Positions 61,441 to 64,000 of a stretch of 64,000 bases of DNA are shown here, piece by piece. The number at the start of each line of letters is the position of its first letter. The stretch's first letter is position 1. The stretch is from Streptomyces sp. NRRL F-6131 (GTDB lineage Bacteria; Actinomycetota; Actinomycetes; Streptomycetales; Streptomycetaceae). The position numbers were made by a program, and so were the translations under genes. Below the pieces are notes generated by a model that did no database searches, had not been told where the DNA came from, and saw nothing but the letters and a program-made list of their open reading frames with translations. The DNA lies in contig JOHN01000017.1 of the NCBI GenBank assembly GCA_000719695.1, positions 62,001 through 126,000 of the forward strand. Direction: 5' to 3'.

Positions 61441-63069
61441 ATGTCACACCCCAAGGCCGACAACGCGGCCCCCGAGAAGAAACCGACCGAGGACGAACAG
61501 CCCCGCTCGGCCCGTGAGATCCGCCTGGTGATGATCGGCCTGGTGGTCACCATGCTGCTCGCCATGCTCGACGGCCTGATCGTCGGCACCGCGATGCCGA
61601 CCATCGTCGGCGAGCTCGGCGGCGCCGAGCACCTCTCGTGGGTGGTCACCTCCTACACCCTGGCCACCGCCGCCTCCACCCCGATCTGGGGCAAGCTCGG
61701 CGACCTCTACGGCCGCAAGGGCACCTTCCTCACCTCGATCGTGATCTTCCTGGCGGGCTCGGCGCTGTCCGGCCTCTCCCAGGACATGACGGAGCTCATC
61801 GGCTTCCGCGCCCTCCAGGGCCTGGGCGCCGGCGGTCTGATGGTCGGCGTGATGTCGATCATGGGCGCGCTCGTCCCGCCGCGCGACCGCGGCAAGTACC
61901 AGGGCATGTTCGCCGCGGTGATGGCGCTCGCCACCATCGGCGGCCCGCTGGTCGGCGGCTTCATCACCGACCACCTGAACTGGCGCTGGACCTTCTACAT
62001 CAACCTGCCGCTCGGCGCCGTCGCGCTCGCGGTCGTCGTCGTCACCCTGAAGCTGCCGAAGGTCCGCAGCACGGCCCGGATCGACTACCTGGGCGCACTG
62101 CTGCTCACCACCGGCATCACCGCGCTCACCCTGATCACCACCTGGGGCGGCCAGGAGTACGCCTGGGGCTCGAAGCAGATCCTCGGTCTGACCGCGCTGG
62201 CCGCGGCCACGCTGATCGGCTTCTGCTACGTGGAGCAGCGGGTCGAGGAGCCGATGCTCCCGCTCTCGCTGTTCAAGAACCTGAACTTCACCCTGGTCTC
62301 GATCATCGGCTTCGTGGTCGGCTTCGTGATGTTCGGCTCCACCGTCTTCCTGCCGCTCTACCAGCAGACCGTGCAGGGCGCCTCGGCGACCAACTCCGGG
62401 CTGCTGCTGATGCCGATGATGTTCGGCATGCTGGTGATCTCGCTGGTGGTCGGCCAGGCCGTGACCAAGACCGGCAAGTACCGGATCTACCCGATCATCG
62501 GCACCGTCGTGATGACCGCCGGCATGGTGCTGCTCTCGACCCTCTCCACCGACACCTCGGGCTTCACCTCCGCCTGCTGGATGGTGGTGCTCGGTGCCGG
62601 CATGGGCTTCCTGATGCAGATCACCATGCTGGTCGCGCAGAACAGCGTCGAGCTCAAGGACATGGGTGTGGCCAGCTCCACCGCCACCCTGTTCCGCACC
62701 ATCGGCGGCTCGTTCGGTGTGGCGCTGTTCGGCGCGCTGTTCAACAGCCGGGTCACCGAGACCATGAACGAGCGGCTCGGTTCGGCCGCCGGGGCGGGCG
62801 GCTCGCAGGGCGGCGACCCGGCCCAGCTGAGCCCGGCCGCGCTCAAGGCGCTGCCCGCGCCGGTGCAGGACGCCTACCACCACGCGGTGGCCAACGGCAT
62901 GCACACCGTCTTCCTGTGGGGTGCGGCCGCCGCCGTGATCGCGGTCGCCGCCGCGGTCTTCATGCGGGAGGTGCCGCTGCGCGGCGCCGGCACCCCGCCG
63001 GCCGACGGCAAGGACGGCGAGGCCGGGAAGGGCGCCGCGCCCGACACCGTCGAGGCCGTCGCGATCTGA
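61441..63069 (+). CDS. MFS drug efflux transporter, DHA2 (EmrB/QacA) type
   Basis: 542 residues, 14 predicted helices. LDGLIVGTAMPTIVGELGG (helix 1), GKLGDLYGRKG (motif A), and an antiporter-type GALVPPRDRGKYQGMF loop are seen. It exports drugs by proton antiport. The polar C-terminal 45 residues are cytoplasmic. ATG 61441; the only upstream pairing with the ribosome is CGGGAG. It is divergent from and likely repressed by the TetR protein. A three-unit 20-bp tandem repeat follows the stop. Confidence 0.95.
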   Translation: MSHPKADNAAPEKKPTEDEQPRSAREIRLVMIGLVVTMLLAMLDGLIVGTAMPTIVGELGGAEHLSWVVTSYTLATAASTPIWGKLGDLYGRKGTFLTSIVIFLAGSALSGLSQDMTELIGFRALQGLGAGGLMVGVMSIMGALVPPRDRGKYQGMFAAVMALATIGGPLVGGFITDHLNWRWTFYINLPLGAVALAVVVVTLKLPKVRSTARIDYLGALLLTTGITALTLITTWGGQEYAWGSKQILGLTALAAATLIGFCYVEQRVEEPMLPLSLFKNLNFTLVSIIGFVVGFVMFGSTVFLPLYQQTVQGASATNSGLLLMPMMFGMLVISLVVGQAVTKTGKYRIYPIIGTVVMTAGMVLLSTLSTDTSGFTSACWMVVLGAGMGFLMQITMLVAQNSVELKDMGVASSTATLFRTIGGSFGVALFGALFNSRVTETMNERLGSAAGAGGSQGGDPAQLSPAALKALPAPVQDAYHHAVANGMHTVFLWGAAAAVIAVAAAVFMREVPLRGAGTPPADGKDGEAGKGAAPDTVEAVAI

Positions 63070-63124
63070 CGCGACCCGACGCGGTCTGACGCGACCCGAC
63101 GCGGTCTGACGCGACCCGACGCGG
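63065..63124. repeat. 20-bp tandem repeat, three copies
   Basis: TCTGACGCGACCCGACGCGG at 63065, 63085 and 63105, each identical, followed by related 10-base half units. It starts at the last codons of the MFS gene and covers its stop. Confidence 0.92.
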
Positions 63125-63158
63125 TCCGACGCGGTCCGTCGCCGGAGCAACGGAACAG

Positions 63159-63203
63159 CGCGAAGGCCCCCGCTCGCCGTACCGGCGGGCGGGGGCCTTC
63201 GCG
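63159..63203. terminator. Bidirectional terminator
   Basis: A perfect 15-bp stem (63159-63173 with 63189-63203); the loop can also pair. It lies between the convergent MFS and mutY genes. Confidence 0.9.
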
Positions 63204-63265
63204 GTGCTCCGGCGGGCGCGCCGGGCGGGCCCTGACGGCCGGTCCCGTGCCCGGCCCGGCGGCCG

Positions 63266-64000
63266 CTACTGCGGCAGCCGGTAGACGCCCTGCTCGACCG
63301 GTTCGACCAGGCCGTCGGCGACCAGCCCGTCCAGGGCCCGGGCCCGCTGCACGGCGTCCGGCCAGACCGCGTCGAGCCGGGCCTGCGGCACCTCGCCGTG
63401 GGCCTCACGGAGCACCGCGAGCAGCTTGCCGCGCACCTGCCGGTCGGTGCCCTCGTAGGACTGGCCGCGCCGGGCCGGGCCCTCGTACGGCGGGCGTCCG
63501 GCCCGCTGCCAGGCGCAGGAGGTGAACAGCGGGCAGTCCCCGCACTCCGGGCCGCGGGCCGTGCAGACCAGGGCGCCCAGTTCCATCACGGCGACCGCCC
63601 AGGTGGCGGCCGTCCGGTCGGCCTCGGGCAGCAGCGCGGTCGCGGTCCGCCGTTCGGCCGCCGTGGTGGCCTGCGCCGGGTACTCCACGCCGGTCACCGC
63701 GCGGGCGAACACCCGTCGGACGTTGGTGTCCAGCACCACGTGCCGCTGGCGGAAGGCGAAGGAGGCCACCGCGGCCGCGGTGTACTCGCCGACCCCGGGC
63801 AACGAGAGCAGGGTCGCGTGGTCGTCCGGGACCTCGCCGCCGTGCTCCTCGGTGATCGCCACCGCCGCCCCGTGCAGGCGCAGCGCCCGGCGCGGGTAGC
63901 CCAGTCGGCCCCACATCCGGACGGCCTCGCCGGGCGCCTCGGCGGCCAGGTCGGCCGGGGTCGGCCAGCGCTCCATCCAGGCCTGCCAGGCGGGCAGCAC
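63266..64000 (-). CDS. mutY: A/G-specific adenine DNA glycosylase, N-terminus beyond the window
   Basis: 244 residues visible. It removes adenine opposite 8-oxoguanine. Helix-hairpin-helix LLSLPGVGEYTAAAVASFAF, the catalytic aspartate in VLDTNVRRVFAR, and the iron-sulfur loop CTARGPECGDCPLFTSC (C-x6-C-x2-C-x5-C) are present. The catalytic glutamate region lies off the right edge. The C-terminal part after the cluster is shorter than in E. coli MutY, without a clear full Nudix-like domain, as in other actinobacteria. The GTG at 64000 is not a true start. Confidence 0.92.
   Translation of the reverse strand: MLPAWQAWMERWPTPADLAAEAPGEAVRMWGRLGYPRRALRLHGAAVAITEEHGGEVPDDHATLLSLPGVGEYTAAAVASFAFRQRHVVLDTNVRRVFARAVTGVEYPAQATTAAERRTATALLPEADRTAATWAVAVMELGALVCTARGPECGDCPLFTSCAWQRAGRPPYEGPARRGQSYEGTDRQVRGKLLAVLREAHGEVPQARLDAVWPDAVQRARALDGLVADGLVEPVEQGVYRLPQ

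Overview
The window is chromosomal DNA from a mycelial, sporulating actinomycete of the Streptomycetaceae (Streptomyces or Kitasatospora). The evidence is very high GC with strong G/C third-codon bias, many GTG starts, and a run of lineage-typical genes: chaplins, rodlins, bldN/rsbN, rex-hemACDB, an excisionase-type regulator, nuoD2, panCD-nadBC-coaX, lysS, lsr2 and clpC. I see no rRNA, tRNA, CRISPR array, prophage or insertion sequence. It looks like core-chromosome sequence. Both edges cut genes: an unidentified N-terminus at the left and mutY at the right.

Layout. 1-3.9 kb: an edge fragment, a MarR-MFS efflux pair and a PIG-V-like membrane glycosyltransferase. 4.1-8.2 kb: an aerial-hypha surface locus with three short chaplins, two rodlins and three small exported proteins of unknown role. 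8.3-14.4 kb: hemB, hemD (fused), hemC, hemA and rex, all leftward, with a Rex operator in front of rex. 14.4-16.9 kb: a DnaQ-like exonuclease, a glutaredoxin-like protein and a HAD-IB phosphatase. 17.5-22.6 kb: bldN, its anti-sigma gene rsbN, a lysophospholipid acyltransferase whose 3' end is damaged, an epimerase, a 32-residue ribosomal-type protein and an excisionase-type HTH protein. 22.9-29.9 kb: acuC, a HGxxPAAW-type membrane protein with divergent marR, an MFS permease, a secreted peptidoglycan-binding protein, a HAD hydrolase, proC and two small membrane proteins. 30-38.8 kb: ilvD, a methyltransferase, a sugar isomerase with a histone-H1-like tail, ppx, a Cys-rich protein, and nuoD2 with an NDUFAF7-type methyltransferase. 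38.9-47 kb: a two-component pair, then a Rossmann/DUF2520 protein, panC, panD, nadB, nadC and coaX (pantothenate, NAD and CoA supply). 47.1-56.5 kb: an unknown protein, a sortase-type surface protein, lysS, a 40-residue membrane protein, a BlaI-type regulator, an ArgA-like acetyltransferase, lsr2 and clpC. 56.7-64 kb: an exported M6 protease, an M23 peptidase, a divergent tetR/MFS pair and mutY (partial).

How it works together. The main theme is development. bldN (sigma) and rsbN (anti-sigma) lie about 10 kb from a chaplin/rodlin locus. Four promoters in the window fit the BldN pattern CGTAAC-N16/17-CGTTGA: before a chaplin, the first rodlin, an undescribed exported protein and rsbN itself. 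Chaplins, rodlins and that exported protein also share a short V-P-V-x-[IV]-P motif. A second theme is redox and cofactor supply: Rex over haem genes, nuoD2 with its likely arginine methyltransferase, and the pan/nad/coaX run.

Two further window-wide observations. First, at least eleven genes have no visible Shine-Dalgarno sequence but a TANNNT hexamer 6-8 bases before the start codon, which suggests leaderless transcripts. Second, an exact 99-bp direct repeat joins the 3' end of rsbN to a truncated acyltransferase, which is either a recent rearrangement or an assembly error.
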